Origin: Planctomycetaceae bacterium
GTDB lineage: Bacteria > Planctomycetota > Planctomycetia > Pirellulales > Pirellulaceae
Direction of reading: 5' to 3'
DNA length: 8,019 nucleotides
NCBI GenBank assembly: GCA_012965455.1
Contig: DTSG01000379.1
Span: 1 to 8,019, forward strand
A model generated the notes under the pieces. That model worked only from the letters and a program-made list of their open reading frames with translations, ran no database searches and was not told the DNA's origin. Position 1 is the first letter of the stretch, and every line of letters starts with the position of its first letter. Positions 1-7,354 of the stretch are shown piece after piece. The position numbers and the translations under genes were made by a program.

Positions 1-1422
1 TACCATGAAGCAAATTATGATGAAGGGCGTAGCAAGTTGTTGCGCTAAGTTGATGGCGGATTCGGACGAGTCGACTTTGGAGAACAATACTGCAATGCAG
101 GCTCCGAGCGAAAAGACACCAAGCGAAAGAACACGTAATAAACTGATCACATCCTCGTTGCCGACTTGTGCCGATTTTCGGAAATGACGATGCTCTGCCA
201 GGATTGCGAAACTGACTAGTGCCAGCGGTGCCATTAGTAATCCCGCGACCAGCATCACCGAATCCGTTGCGGACCCGCCGATTACCAATTTTATGATGAT
301 CTGAAAAAATGCCGGTCCCAAAACAGCTAGGATGATCGGCCAAAACCGAGCGGGGGCGAGGACTTTAGCACTGTAGTAACTCATCGTGCTGAACCCAACT
401 ACGCCAATCAAAACGGCCAGGTAGAAAAGCATCCCTTCGGTATTCGGTGATGTTTCATTCAAAGACGCTGCCAGCACATTCAACGGTATTAACAGATTAG
501 CAATATATAAAATGACTCGGCTAGATGATGCTAGGTTCCATTTTTTGTAGGAATAGACGCCGAGTAAATGAAACAGAGCGACGATCGTCATGAACACCGC
601 GGAGGGGAGATAAGCGATTTCATCTTTGAATTGTTGATTTAATGTGACAACTAAACCAACCGAACCAAACACAATCAGCAAGCCACTGATGAACTCCCCA
701 ACTTTAATATTGCTCTCATCCATAAACGCGCGCAATATGTCTGAAAGTTTGCGAGCCGGCGGAGCGAGAGCTGGTGGCAGAATGGGAGCCGCCGGTGGAA
801 CTGAGGGAGCTGGTGGCAGAATGGGAGTCGCTGGTGGAACTGTGGAAGCTGGTTTCGTCGACTCAGCAGCAGTACGTGTCACACTTGAGGGCACTGCCGG
901 TGGTATGTCAGGTCGCACCGTTGTGGGGACTACAGGCGTAACAGAGGGAACAGTCGGAGTTGGCGTAACAACCGACGGAGGTGGAATCTGCGACTGCGGA
1001 TCAGTCTGCGAAGTTGTCGTACGACTGAAAACTTCTTCGTCCTTCGCAACGATTTTCTCTAGCTGCTCAATTTCAGCTGGGTTTAACCAGTCCCATTTAC
1101 TCCAATTACTTACGCGGCGGCGGAGCGCGTCATAAAAACTACTCGGTGTCAAATCACCGGCAAAGGCAGCACCACATGTCGCACAAAATTGGGCCGATTT
1201 TGAACTAATCGTATTGCATTTGTAGCACAACAATTCTGCACTATCCGTAGACTCCTGTTGCGTTGACATCGACTGTTTGCGGTTTTTGCCGACGATCAAC
1301 AGGATAGTAATCACTATCCCCAACAGCATAAAGCAACAACAACCACCGTCCTCAATTAAGAACTCCAATAATTCAAAAATGAACCAGTCTGCATATAAGA
1401 GAAGTAGCGTTTCTAAATTCAT
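1..1422 (-). CDS. Zinc-ribbon, proline-rich polytopic membrane protein (5' part; runs off the left edge)
   Basis: An uninterrupted frame of 474 codons begins at ATG 1422-1420 and is still open at base 1. Seen: a hydrophobic N-terminus (residues about 5-23); a likely membrane segment at 28-45 that starts with three cysteines and is followed by KNRK, so the next part should be cytoplasmic; a zinc ribbon with C66-x2-C69 and C80-x2-C83; a segment rich in W, K and E; a Pro/Thr/Val linker at about 145-223; then at least seven hydrophobic segments (about 241-262, 270-291, 302-320, 331-347, 361-381, 386-408, 427-448), with another starting at the edge. The first block after the linker (GEFISGLLIVFGS, then LYIANLLIPLNVLAAS) resembles, from memory, large uncharacterised planctomycete membrane proteins; I cannot name a function. 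No strong Shine-Dalgarno precedes the ATG (only a weak GAGA). The 3' end is missing, so the full length is unknown. That it is a real gene is fairly certain; its role is not. Confidence 0.85.
   Translation of the reverse strand, partial: MNLETLLLLYADWFIFELLEFLIEDGGCCCFMLLGIVITILLIVGKNRKQSMSTQQESTDSAELLCYKCNTISSKSAQFCATCGAAFAGDLTPSSFYDALRRRVSNWSKWDWLNPAEIEQLEKIVAKDEEVFSRTTTSQTDPQSQIPPPSVVTPTPTVPSVTPVVPTTVRPDIPPAVPSSVTRTAAESTKPASTVPPATPILPPAPSVPPAAPILPPALAPPARKLSDILRAFMDESNIKVGEFISGLLIVFGSVGLVVTLNQQFKDEIAYLPSAVFMTIVALFHLLGVYSYKKWNLASSSRVILYIANLLIPLNVLAASLNETSPNTEGMLFYLAVLIGVVGFSTMSYYSAKVLAPARFWPIILAVLGPAFFQIIIKLVIGGSATDSVMLVAGLLMAPLALVSFAILAEHRHFRKSAQVGNEDVISLLRVLSLGVFSLGACIAVLFSKVDSSESAINLAQQLATPFIIICFMV
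771..848 (-). repeat. Two tandem copies of a 39-base unit in the proline-rich linker
   Basis: Copies at 771-809 and 810-848 differ at only a few positions (first copy ctggtggcagaatgggagcc, second ctggtggcagaatgggagtc). On the minus strand each encodes a 13-residue unit of the type VPPAxPILPPAxx (residues about 195-220 of the membrane protein). The unit is a multiple of three, so copy number could vary without breaking the frame. A weaker related unit (IPPAVPSS, residues 173-180) lies just N-terminal. Confidence 0.8.
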
Positions 1423-1824
1423 AAGATTCTCGCGGCGGCACGGGAAATATCAATGCAACATAGAATTGGTATCGGAAGTGTGATAACTACAAAAACAAGA
1501 ATAACCTATCGAGCAAGTAAACTGCAATCAATAAAAGCCGTACATCACAAGGTGTTTTTGTACATAAAACGCTACAGACGGGATTACAACTTAGGTAGTC
1601 TGCACAAAATAGAGCCGAAACGATTCAAGACCGTGGTCCTTAAGGCGGTGTTTTACAAACTACTCGATGTTAAATGGTACCACCTGAACGGGTTAATCCG
1701 GTTTTAGTGAAGATTCGGGTTCTAGACGTCGAATATTGTTTCATAGGGTTTTTCTATGCATTTATTGAACATCACCTACCCATTAATGCAGCAACGAACA
1801 TCGTCTCGGCCTAAGGGGAAAGAC
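1423..1824. other. Divergent intergenic region between the membrane protein and the TPR lipoprotein
   Basis: These 402 bases separate two divergent genes and should carry both promoters. I see no convincing -35/-10 pair. A short inverted repeat, CATAG-N7-CTATG, lies at 1742-1758, and CGG-N6-CCG followed by four T lies at about 1689-1704. A plus-strand frame at 1453-1707 could encode 84 residues, but it is rich in Lys, Arg, Tyr and His, has no Shine-Dalgarno and resembles nothing I know, so it is not called. No tRNA or recognisable RNA is visible. Confidence 0.5.
1813..1818 (+). promoter_or_regulatory. Ribosome binding site that sets the TPR lipoprotein start
   Basis: AAGGGG lies six bases before ATG 1825. 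The upstream in-frame ATG at 1756 has no such site, and using it would bury the signal peptide behind 23 extra residues, so 1825 is preferred. Confidence 0.65.
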
Positions 1825-2823
1825 ATGAAGGTACGCCAACTTATTCCATCAATATCAGCTTATATGTGCATCCTTTGTGTAGGATGTGCGTCGATGGATG
1901 CTGTTCAGATGAAAGAAATCCTCAACCCTTTTCCTACTGAGTTTTCGACAACGCAGGGTCAAAAACAATCAGTCAGGTCGATTGCATCGACAACAACATT
2001 ACCCGCAGAATCCAACGCTGACTTACAGGTAATCCGCGCGAACCTCAAAGCTATTGAGCACCGTGACTTGGAAATTGAAAAAGGTGACACGTTTCTCGCC
2101 AAAGGTGACATCGACACAGCCATTGCTTGTTACACGGCTGCCATTCGATTAGATCCAAAATCAATCGATGCCTTTTACAAACGAGGAACCTCTTTCTCGC
2201 TCAAAGGTAACATCGACAGAGAAATGGCGGATTACGCATATATCCTGCAACTCGATGCAACCAACACAGCGACCTTTAACCGCCGCGGCATGGCATTCGC
2301 CAACATGAACGCTTTTGACCGTGCGATCTCAAACTACAGTGAAGCGATTCGCATCAATCCTAGTTTTGCGGAAGCATACAATAACCGAGCTCTTGCTTAC
2401 GCCAACCAAGGACAGATTGAAAAATCAATCGTTGACTTAACCCAAGCGATCCAAGTCGACTCGGAAAGTACCAACACATATTTTAACCGAGCTGTGATGT
2501 TCAACAATTCGGGTCAATTTGATAAAGCAATTGCAGATTACACGGAAACAATTCGCATTGATGATCAACACGAAATGGCTTACATGAATCGCGCAGAAAT
2601 TCATATCGGTCAAAAACGATTTGCCGCAGCCGTTGCCGATTACACTCAAGCCATCAGCATCAATCCTGAATCAGCGATGGCATTCTACCAACGTGGCCTG
2701 GCACATCGTGCTCTCGGAAATGAAGACGAAGCGTTGTCGGATTATACGACAGCCATTCGCCTCAATCCAAGCAAGAGCAACAACTCTAGCGTTCAGCCAG
2801 CTAGCTTTCAAGCGCAACAATAG
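1825..2823 (+). CDS. TPR-repeat lipoprotein, seven tandem TPR units
   Basis: The protein has 332 residues. Its N-terminus, MKVRQLIPSISAYMCILCVG followed by C21, has basic residues, a hydrophobic core and a lipobox-like VGC. Position -3 is Cys rather than the usual Leu, so lipidation is likely but not certain. Residues about 22-80 form a polar linker rich in Ser and Thr. Seven TPR units follow in perfect 34-residue register: about 82-115, 116-149, 150-183, 184-217, 218-251, 252-285 and 286-319. Most show the pattern N/R-R-[GA]...G..[DE].A[IV].DY[TS].AI.[IL][ND]P, with unit 2 the most divergent (it has YAYILQLD). Such solenoids bind protein partners; if exported, this one would act on the periplasmic side of a membrane. 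Two TAG stops lie in tandem (2821-2826). The gene converges on the exporter gene across 35 bases. No enzyme domain is visible, and the partner is unknown. Confidence 0.9.
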   Translation: MKVRQLIPSISAYMCILCVGCASMDAVQMKEILNPFPTEFSTTQGQKQSVRSIASTTTLPAESNADLQVIRANLKAIEHRDLEIEKGDTFLAKGDIDTAIACYTAAIRLDPKSIDAFYKRGTSFSLKGNIDREMADYAYILQLDATNTATFNRRGMAFANMNAFDRAISNYSEAIRINPSFAEAYNNRALAYANQGQIEKSIVDLTQAIQVDSESTNTYFNRAVMFNNSGQFDKAIADYTETIRIDDQHEMAYMNRAEIHIGQKRFAAAVADYTQAISINPESAMAFYQRGLAHRALGNEDEALSDYTTAIRLNPSKSNNSSVQPASFQAQQ

Positions 2824-2858
2824 TAGCTTGTGGCAGTGCATCTAAGACTCGCCGGATA

Positions 2859-5090
2859 TTACTTTCCATCAACAAGCTTCAGAATGGCGGGCAATAGGAC
2901 CATGTCGCCAATGAGCGCGACGACAACCGCTATGCATGCTAGTTGAGAAAACAGTTGACTGTGGGGCATGACACTTGTAGCACTGGCAGAAAACCCTGCT
3001 AATAAAATGAGTGTGCTAACCAGCAACGCGCCACCTACGGAAACAATTGAATTCCGAATCGCATCGTCGACTGAAAGTCCCAACTTGCGCTCGCGTAAAT
3101 AACGCACGATAAAATGAATCGTATCATCAACTGCAATGCCCAAACTGACAGTGAACAACAGGACACTTGTCAATCGCAGCGCCTGACCAGTCCACACTAA
3201 AAATGCAGCCGTAAATAACAACGGCAATAGGTTGGGAACGAGGCTCACTAACCCCATTCGCAGTGAACGAAACATAAGCGTCAACACCACAAAAATAACA
3301 GCCGCGGCGATGGCCAAGGATTTCGCTAAGTCCGTTATCATCTTGGAAAGGTTCCGCGTTGCCACGACCGCCGACCCAGATACCGTTATCTCCATTCCAG
3401 AGTGTTGCTGTTGAACCTTGGCCAATTGCTCACGAAACCCTATTAGCATTTGCTGGTGAAAGTGGATGCCCTTATCACGCATCCGTGCCACCACAATCGC
3501 TCGGCCAAGATCCTCGCGAAACCACTGTGCTTCAATTGTCTTCGGCAGCGTTAAAAGAGTGCAGGACGAGAACATCTCGCGAAAATTAACAATCGACATT
3601 GGATTATGTAAATCCGGTTCGCGGTGCACCTCCGTAGCCACTTGTTTGATCGCTGACATAACGGCTGCTTGCTGTTCATCTTCATCGCTTGCTCTCTGCC
3701 ACTCGACAAGTATGATTGCACTCAGGATCCCGCCAAACTCCGAGTCAATTTTTTGCAGCGCAACGGTACTACGACTATTGACCGGCAATGATTCAGCAAT
3801 GTGGCTATCGGGATACAAGCGAGTTGCGGTTACGGCCAGCAGGATGATAAAGTGCAATGATCCCAGGAGAATCCAACGACGATGTCGCAGTATCCAGTCA
3901 GCGTATTGCACACCCCAGCGCCGCATCATGTCACGTTCCCGGGGCGGGTTACCGCGATACGCACCACCCACCCAAGCTGTACCTGCTAACAAGGGCACCA
4001 CCAGAATCACAGCGACAAATGTGATCAGAGTGCCCACCGCGCACGTAATCCCAAACTGCCGGATTACGTCAATTTGGCTGAATGCGAGGCTACCAAACCC
4101 AATGGCTGTGGTGATCGAGGTTCCGGCACAGGCGATACCGAGTCGACGAACGGCGAGCCAAGACGCGCGGACTGGTTTAATCCCCCGCATCCTTGAATCA
4201 CGAATATCAAAAACAATGTGCACAGCATCTGTTAACCCGATCACGACAATCAATACTGGCAATATCGTGCTGATCAGATTCAATTTCACTCCCAACAAAC
4301 TCAACAAGCCCAATGACCAAAAGCCACCCGTCAACGCTCCGACAAACGTCATCAAGGCCAATGCCCAATTTCGGAAAACGCAGATTGAAACCAAGCCACC
4401 AATAATCGAACCGATCATCATGAGGTGGCGAGTATCTGTTTTGATGCTGTGAAACACTTCGACGCGAACAGGGGGGATGCCAGTTAGATCCGCTACATGC
4501 GAGGCCGTCGCATTCCAACGATCGATCACGCCTAGCATCGACCCAACGCTTGTTTCATAATCGCTGACAAGCAGATCCTGTTTACCCATTCGCAATATCA
4601 GCAACATGTGCTTTCCATCTGCCGCTAGAAAATTTCCAGCAACCAGCGGGTGTTGATGTGCGTCCCGCTGAACCTGTTGCCAATCTACCGCGTCCAAGGC
4701 AACGGCGGGTATTAACGCTTGCGGTAGTTCTTTGCACACAATCATCTCAGGAGACAATGGCGAGAGCACGCTTGTTATTAACGGTATTTGTAATAACTGT
4801 TGTTGCAGTTGACGAAGCTCCCGCATCGAACTCGCGTTAAAAAAACCGCCCTCGCCCGCTTCGATGACAACCAAGCAATCGTTTTCGTCAGGTCGAAATT
4901 GCTTGAATATCTCCTCCAGCTTGTCAAAGGCCGCGTCGTTGGTGCGGAACAATCCGCGGGCTTCATTATCAAACCCAAAATCTTGATAACCTCTTGCGGC
5001 AATTACCGTTAATGCAGCGACAAACACCATCAATAACCAACGCTGTCGCTGATAAAGTGATTTTAGAGATGAATAGAAGATGGCAGACAT
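2859..5090 (-). CDS. RND superfamily exporter, MMPL/HAE3-like (COG1033 type)
   Basis: This is an inner-membrane transporter probably driven by proton flux; the substrate is unknown, with lipids or hydrophobic compounds typical for the family. Counted from an upstream in-frame GTG at 5099, the frame has 746 codons; I start at ATG 5090 (743 residues) because neither start has a Shine-Dalgarno and ATG is the commoner codon. The fold is duplicated. In GTG numbering there is a membrane segment at 21-37, a large periplasmic domain at about 40-222, and five segments at about 226-242, 247-270, 276-296, 320-341 and 349-371. These are followed by a segment at 409-426, a second periplasmic domain at about 430-585, and five segments between about 590 and 738. 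Both halves keep the TM4 motif: GLTDAVH (D291, H294) and GIAVDDTIHF (D658, D659, H662). These acids match the usual proton-relay position; the first half has one Asp where the second has two. The length is complete for the family. No membrane-fusion or outer-membrane partner is adjacent. It is divergent from the sigma-54 activator. Confidence 0.93.
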   Translation of the reverse strand: MSAIFYSSLKSLYQRQRWLLMVFVAALTVIAARGYQDFGFDNEARGLFRTNDAAFDKLEEIFKQFRPDENDCLVVIEAGEGGFFNASSMRELRQLQQQLLQIPLITSVLSPLSPEMIVCKELPQALIPAVALDAVDWQQVQRDAHQHPLVAGNFLAADGKHMLLILRMGKQDLLVSDYETSVGSMLGVIDRWNATASHVADLTGIPPVRVEVFHSIKTDTRHLMMIGSIIGGLVSICVFRNWALALMTFVGALTGGFWSLGLLSLLGVKLNLISTILPVLIVVIGLTDAVHIVFDIRDSRMRGIKPVRASWLAVRRLGIACAGTSITTAIGFGSLAFSQIDVIRQFGITCAVGTLITFVAVILVVPLLAGTAWVGGAYRGNPPRERDMMRRWGVQYADWILRHRRWILLGSLHFIILLAVTATRLYPDSHIAESLPVNSRSTVALQKIDSEFGGILSAIILVEWQRASDEDEQQAAVMSAIKQVATEVHREPDLHNPMSIVNFREMFSSCTLLTLPKTIEAQWFREDLGRAIVVARMRDKGIHFHQQMLIGFREQLAKVQQQHSGMEITVSGSAVVATRNLSKMITDLAKSLAIAAAVIFVVLTLMFRSLRMGLVSLVPNLLPLLFTAAFLVWTGQALRLTSVLLFTVSLGIAVDDTIHFIVRYLRERKLGLSVDDAIRNSIVSVGGALLVSTLILLAGFSASATSVMPHSQLFSQLACIAVVVALIGDMVLLPAILKLVDGK

Positions 5091-5201
5091 AAATCGCACA
5101 AGAAATGGAGTGGTATTAGGAAGCAGTTGTAAACATAAGAATAGCCGCGGCGGACGTTACCAACAAGAAAACTAGACGAACGCCTCCACAAACGCCGCTT
5201 A

Positions 5202-5220
5202 TGTTATCATAATGATAACA
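5202..5220. promoter_or_regulatory. Perfect 9-1-9 palindrome, candidate operator
   Basis: TGTTATCATAATGATAACA reads identically on both strands around base 5211. It ends at the first base of the AGGAG ribosome binding site of the sigma-54 activator. A protein bound here could block transcription or, at RNA level, affect ribosome access. The 7-1-7 core layout recalls Fur-family sites, but the sequence is not the Fur, Zur or PerR consensus, so no regulator is assigned. Confidence 0.6.
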
Positions 5221-5224
5221 GGAG
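5220..5224 (+). promoter_or_regulatory. Ribosome binding site that sets the activator start
   Basis: AGGAG lies eight bases before ATG 5233. The upstream in-frame ATG at 5212 lies inside the palindrome and has no such site, so the protein most likely starts at 5233. The site sits in a small inverted repeat, ACAGG-AG-CCTGT (5218-5229). Confidence 0.75.
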
Positions 5225-5232
5225 CCTGTGAT

Positions 5233-7098
5233 ATGATTGATGAAATACTTGAATTGTCGATAGTTGAACCTAATTATCCTGAGCAGCTATGTCAATTACT
5301 CGTCGACCAATTGGGATGCACCTCATCCGCGATTCAGTCAGCGGATGGAGTGCGGTGGCTCGTGCTCGGACAAGCGGGAGATAAATCTCTGCCGCCCGAG
5401 GACACGCTGCAGTCGGCACTCGACGGTATTGAAATCCAGTTCTCCGATGGCTGGGCCTGCATTCCCAATTCACAACAACTTGCCAATGGCAAACAACAGC
5501 AGGTATTGTCGCTTGAGTGTGATGACCCGCAGCGGGTTGGCGCCATGATCAACGATATTCGCGATCCCTTATTCACGGCGATCAGTAGTTGGTCTCAGTA
5601 TAAACAACTAACGGATCGAGCATTACGTGCTGAGACGATTCTGGCGATTGCAGCGCAGTGGCACGGCATCAAAGAGACGGACGACTTAGTTACTGAAATT
5701 GTAAAAGCTTCGACGACGTTGCTGGGCGCCGAGCGCGCGAGTTTATTCTTGTGGGACCAAGACAACCATGAACTTGTTGCTCGACCCGCCTTAGGCGTTG
5801 AGGGTGGTGAACTGCGCGTGCCCGAAGATGCCGGAGTGGTCGGTGAAGTGGTCCGCACGGGTGACTCATTGCGAGTGGACGAGATTGAGGGTGCTGGGCA
5901 AATCAATCGTGACGTTGACAGCGAATTAGATTTCGTCACACGTAACTTAATCTGCTGTCCTCTTAAAAATGAAGCTAACGAGATCCTCGGAGCGTTACAG
6001 GTCCTCAATAAACAAGACGGCATTTTCACCTCGGACGATCTTGCCGTTCTGGAAGAATTAGCTAGCCACATCATGTCGGCCTTGCAGACCACACGTCAGA
6101 TAGAACAGTTGATATCAAGTCGTAGTGTGATCGCGGCAGAAGCAGCTCAGGAACTTGATTTAATCGGCGATTCCCCGCAGATGGTTGCCTTGAAATCGAC
6201 GATCCATCGCATTGCAGATACTGACTTGTCCATTTTGATTTTAGGCGAAAATGGAACGGGCAAAGAAGTCGTCAGCCAATTGATACATTACCAGAGTGGT
6301 CGCAGCGAAGAGCCACTTGTTGCTGTGAATTGTGCGGCATTGACCGAGACGTTATTAGAGAGCGAGTTGTTTGGTCACGTGCGAGGTGCGTTTACCGACG
6401 CGCATACGGACCACGTGGGAAAGTTTGAGTTGGCGACTAACGGGACTTTGCTATTGGACGAGATTGGTGACATGAGTTTAGCAGGGCAGGCAAAATTACT
6501 ACGAGTGCTCGAGGCCAAGGAGGTTGTCCGAGTGGGTGGGTCCACACCGATTCGCATTGACACTCGCGTGATCGCAGCGACGAATCAAGATTTAGCAGAG
6601 AAGGTGCGCGACAAGACGTTTCGCGAAGATTTGTTTTTTCGTTTGAATGTAGTCACGCTGGAAGTACCAGCTTTACGATTACGGGGTGAGGATATTGTAT
6701 TGTTAGCGGAGCATTTTTTAGGGGAGTTATCGGTCAAGGCACGCCGCAATATACCGCGACTGAAGGCTAGTGCTCGCAAGCGACTATTAGCCCATACCTG
6801 GCCGGGGAATGTGCGTGAGTTGCGCAATGTTGTGGAGCGATTGGTTTATTTGACGGATGGTGATACGGTGGAAGCGGACGACTTAGATTTCGTGGTCGCC
6901 CCTGGCGGTAGCGGCCCTCAGGTATCCCTGGAGTTATCGTTAAACGATGCGACCCGCGAGTTTCAGATGCAGTATATTCAAGCGCAGATCAAGCGATTAG
7001 GCGGTAACATGACAGAGGTTGCCAAGCATCTGGGAGTCCATCGGTCGAACTTATATCGCAAGTTGCATCAATTAGGATTCGACGTCTCTGAGGAGTAA
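5233..7098 (+). CDS. Sigma-54-dependent transcriptional activator: N-terminal unassigned region, GAF, AAA+, Fis-type HTH
   Basis: The protein has 621 residues. It is a cytoplasmic enhancer-binding protein that uses ATP hydrolysis to open sigma-54 promoters. Residues 1 to about 125 are unassigned, possibly a degenerate GAF. A GAF sensor domain spans about 128-285. The AAA+ domain spans about 308-540 and contains Walker A GENGTGKE (338-345), the L1 loop GAFTDA (385-390), Walker B LLLDE (D409, E410), sensor I AATNQ (449-453), arginine finger region REDLFFRL (464-471) and sensor II WPGNVRELRN (523-532). A Fis-type helix-turn-helix, NMTEVAKHLGVHRSNLYRKL, spans about 592-611. The usual GAFTGA is GAFTDA here: the sigma-54-contacting Phe and Thr are kept, and this variant is, to my knowledge, not rare in this protein class. 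There is no receiver domain, so control is probably by a ligand of the GAF domain rather than by phosphorylation. It is divergent from the exporter, which may be a target (inference). Confidence 0.93.
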   Translation: MIDEILELSIVEPNYPEQLCQLLVDQLGCTSSAIQSADGVRWLVLGQAGDKSLPPEDTLQSALDGIEIQFSDGWACIPNSQQLANGKQQQVLSLECDDPQRVGAMINDIRDPLFTAISSWSQYKQLTDRALRAETILAIAAQWHGIKETDDLVTEIVKASTTLLGAERASLFLWDQDNHELVARPALGVEGGELRVPEDAGVVGEVVRTGDSLRVDEIEGAGQINRDVDSELDFVTRNLICCPLKNEANEILGALQVLNKQDGIFTSDDLAVLEELASHIMSALQTTRQIEQLISSRSVIAAEAAQELDLIGDSPQMVALKSTIHRIADTDLSILILGENGTGKEVVSQLIHYQSGRSEEPLVAVNCAALTETLLESELFGHVRGAFTDAHTDHVGKFELATNGTLLLDEIGDMSLAGQAKLLRVLEAKEVVRVGGSTPIRIDTRVIAATNQDLAEKVRDKTFREDLFFRLNVVTLEVPALRLRGEDIVLLAEHFLGELSVKARRNIPRLKASARKRLLAHTWPGNVRELRNVVERLVYLTDGDTVEADDLDFVVAPGGSGPQVSLELSLNDATREFQMQYIQAQIKRLGGNMTEVAKHLGVHRSNLYRKLHQLGFDVSEE

Positions 7099-7151
7099 AT
7101 CTACCCCTTGGGCAGAATCGTCTAGTAGGTTACGATAGACCTGCATTGGAT

Positions 7152-7174
7152 ATAACGGGTCGATTGACCGTTAT
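7152..7174 (+). other. Imperfect hairpin between the activator gene and tRNA-Lys
   Basis: ATAACGGGTC (7152-7161) and GACCGTTAT (7166-7174) pair around a GATT loop with one bulged G. No T-run follows, so it is not a standard intrinsic terminator, although it lies where the activator transcript should end. The same stretch contains TATAAC (7151-7156), which could be a -10 element for the tRNA, but no good -35 pairs with it. Confidence 0.4.
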
Positions 7175-7182
7175 CATCAAAA

Positions 7183-7255
7183 GCCCCTATAGCTCAACTG
7201 GCAGAGCATCTGACTCTTAATCAGAGGGTTCTAGGTTCGAGTCCTAGTGGGGGCA
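7183..7255 (+). tRNA. tRNA-Lys, anticodon CTT
   Basis: The full cloverleaf can be drawn in 73 bases. The acceptor stem pairs GCCCCTA with TGGGGGC (one T-G pair) and the discriminator is A7255. The D stem is GCTC/GAGC with GG in the loop. The anticodon stem is TCTGA/TCAGA, with loop CTCTTAA and anticodon CTT at 7216-7218, reading the Lys codon AAG. The T arm is CTAGG-TTCGAGT-CCTAG. The 3' CCA is not encoded (CTG follows). An integrase relic overlaps it on the other strand, so the 3' half has probably served as an attachment site. Confidence 0.97.
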
Positions 7256-7276
7256 CTGAGGCCATTTGCACTAGAT

Positions 7277-7313
7277 TGCACTGAGGTGCAGGAAGCGGCA
7301 AGTGCCCTTTTTT
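7277..7313 (+). terminator. Possible intrinsic terminator of tRNA-Lys
   Basis: A TGCAC-TGAG-GTGCA hairpin (7277-7290) is followed by AGTGCCC (7301-7307) and six T (7308-7313). AGTGCCC could pair with GGCA at 7297-7300 only through an impossibly tight loop, or with GGGCACT at 7251-7257, the tRNA end itself. The T-run is clear, but the stem is uncertain. Confidence 0.35.
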
Positions 7314-7354
7314 CTTGGTTCTTGGTGGTTCAGTGCCACCCGGTGCACCGCCGT

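Larger units (their letters stand above)
5091..5232. promoter_or_regulatory. Shared control region of the exporter and the sigma-54 activator
   Basis: These 142 bases lie between divergent start codons and must carry both promoters. I searched by eye for the sigma-54 pattern GG-N10-GC on both strands and found none; the nearest, TGG at 5111 and GC at 5123, is one base too short. No clear -35/-10 pair is seen. The main structure is the palindrome at 5202-5220. Confidence 0.45.

Noticed and set aside
644..1135. Plus-strand frame of 163 residues, Gly/Thr/Val rich
   Set aside because: It is antisense to the Pro-rich linker of the minus-strand membrane protein; its Gly richness simply mirrors Pro codons.
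1453..1707. Plus-strand frame of 84 residues in the intergenic region
   Set aside because: No ribosome binding site, odd Lys/Tyr/His-rich composition, no recognisable motif; best explained as chance in A+T-richer DNA.
1745..1760. GG-N10-GC pattern (AGGGTTTTTCTATGCA) upstream of the TPR gene as a sigma-54 promoter
   Set aside because: Only the GG and GC pairs and the final A agree with TGGCACG-N4-TTGCW; such a minimal match is expected about once in several hundred bases.
1756..1824. Upstream ATG as the start of the TPR lipoprotein
   Set aside because: No Shine-Dalgarno, and 23 polar residues would precede a good signal peptide that has its own AAGGGG site.
3466..4452. Plus-strand frame of 328 residues
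   Set aside because: It lies wholly antisense to the exporter gene; the exporter has intact family motifs and membrane topology, and the frame has a random-looking composition.
5595..6092. Minus-strand frame of 165 residues
   Set aside because: Antisense to the GAF region of the sigma-54 activator; Ser/Arg-rich composition typical of shadow frames.
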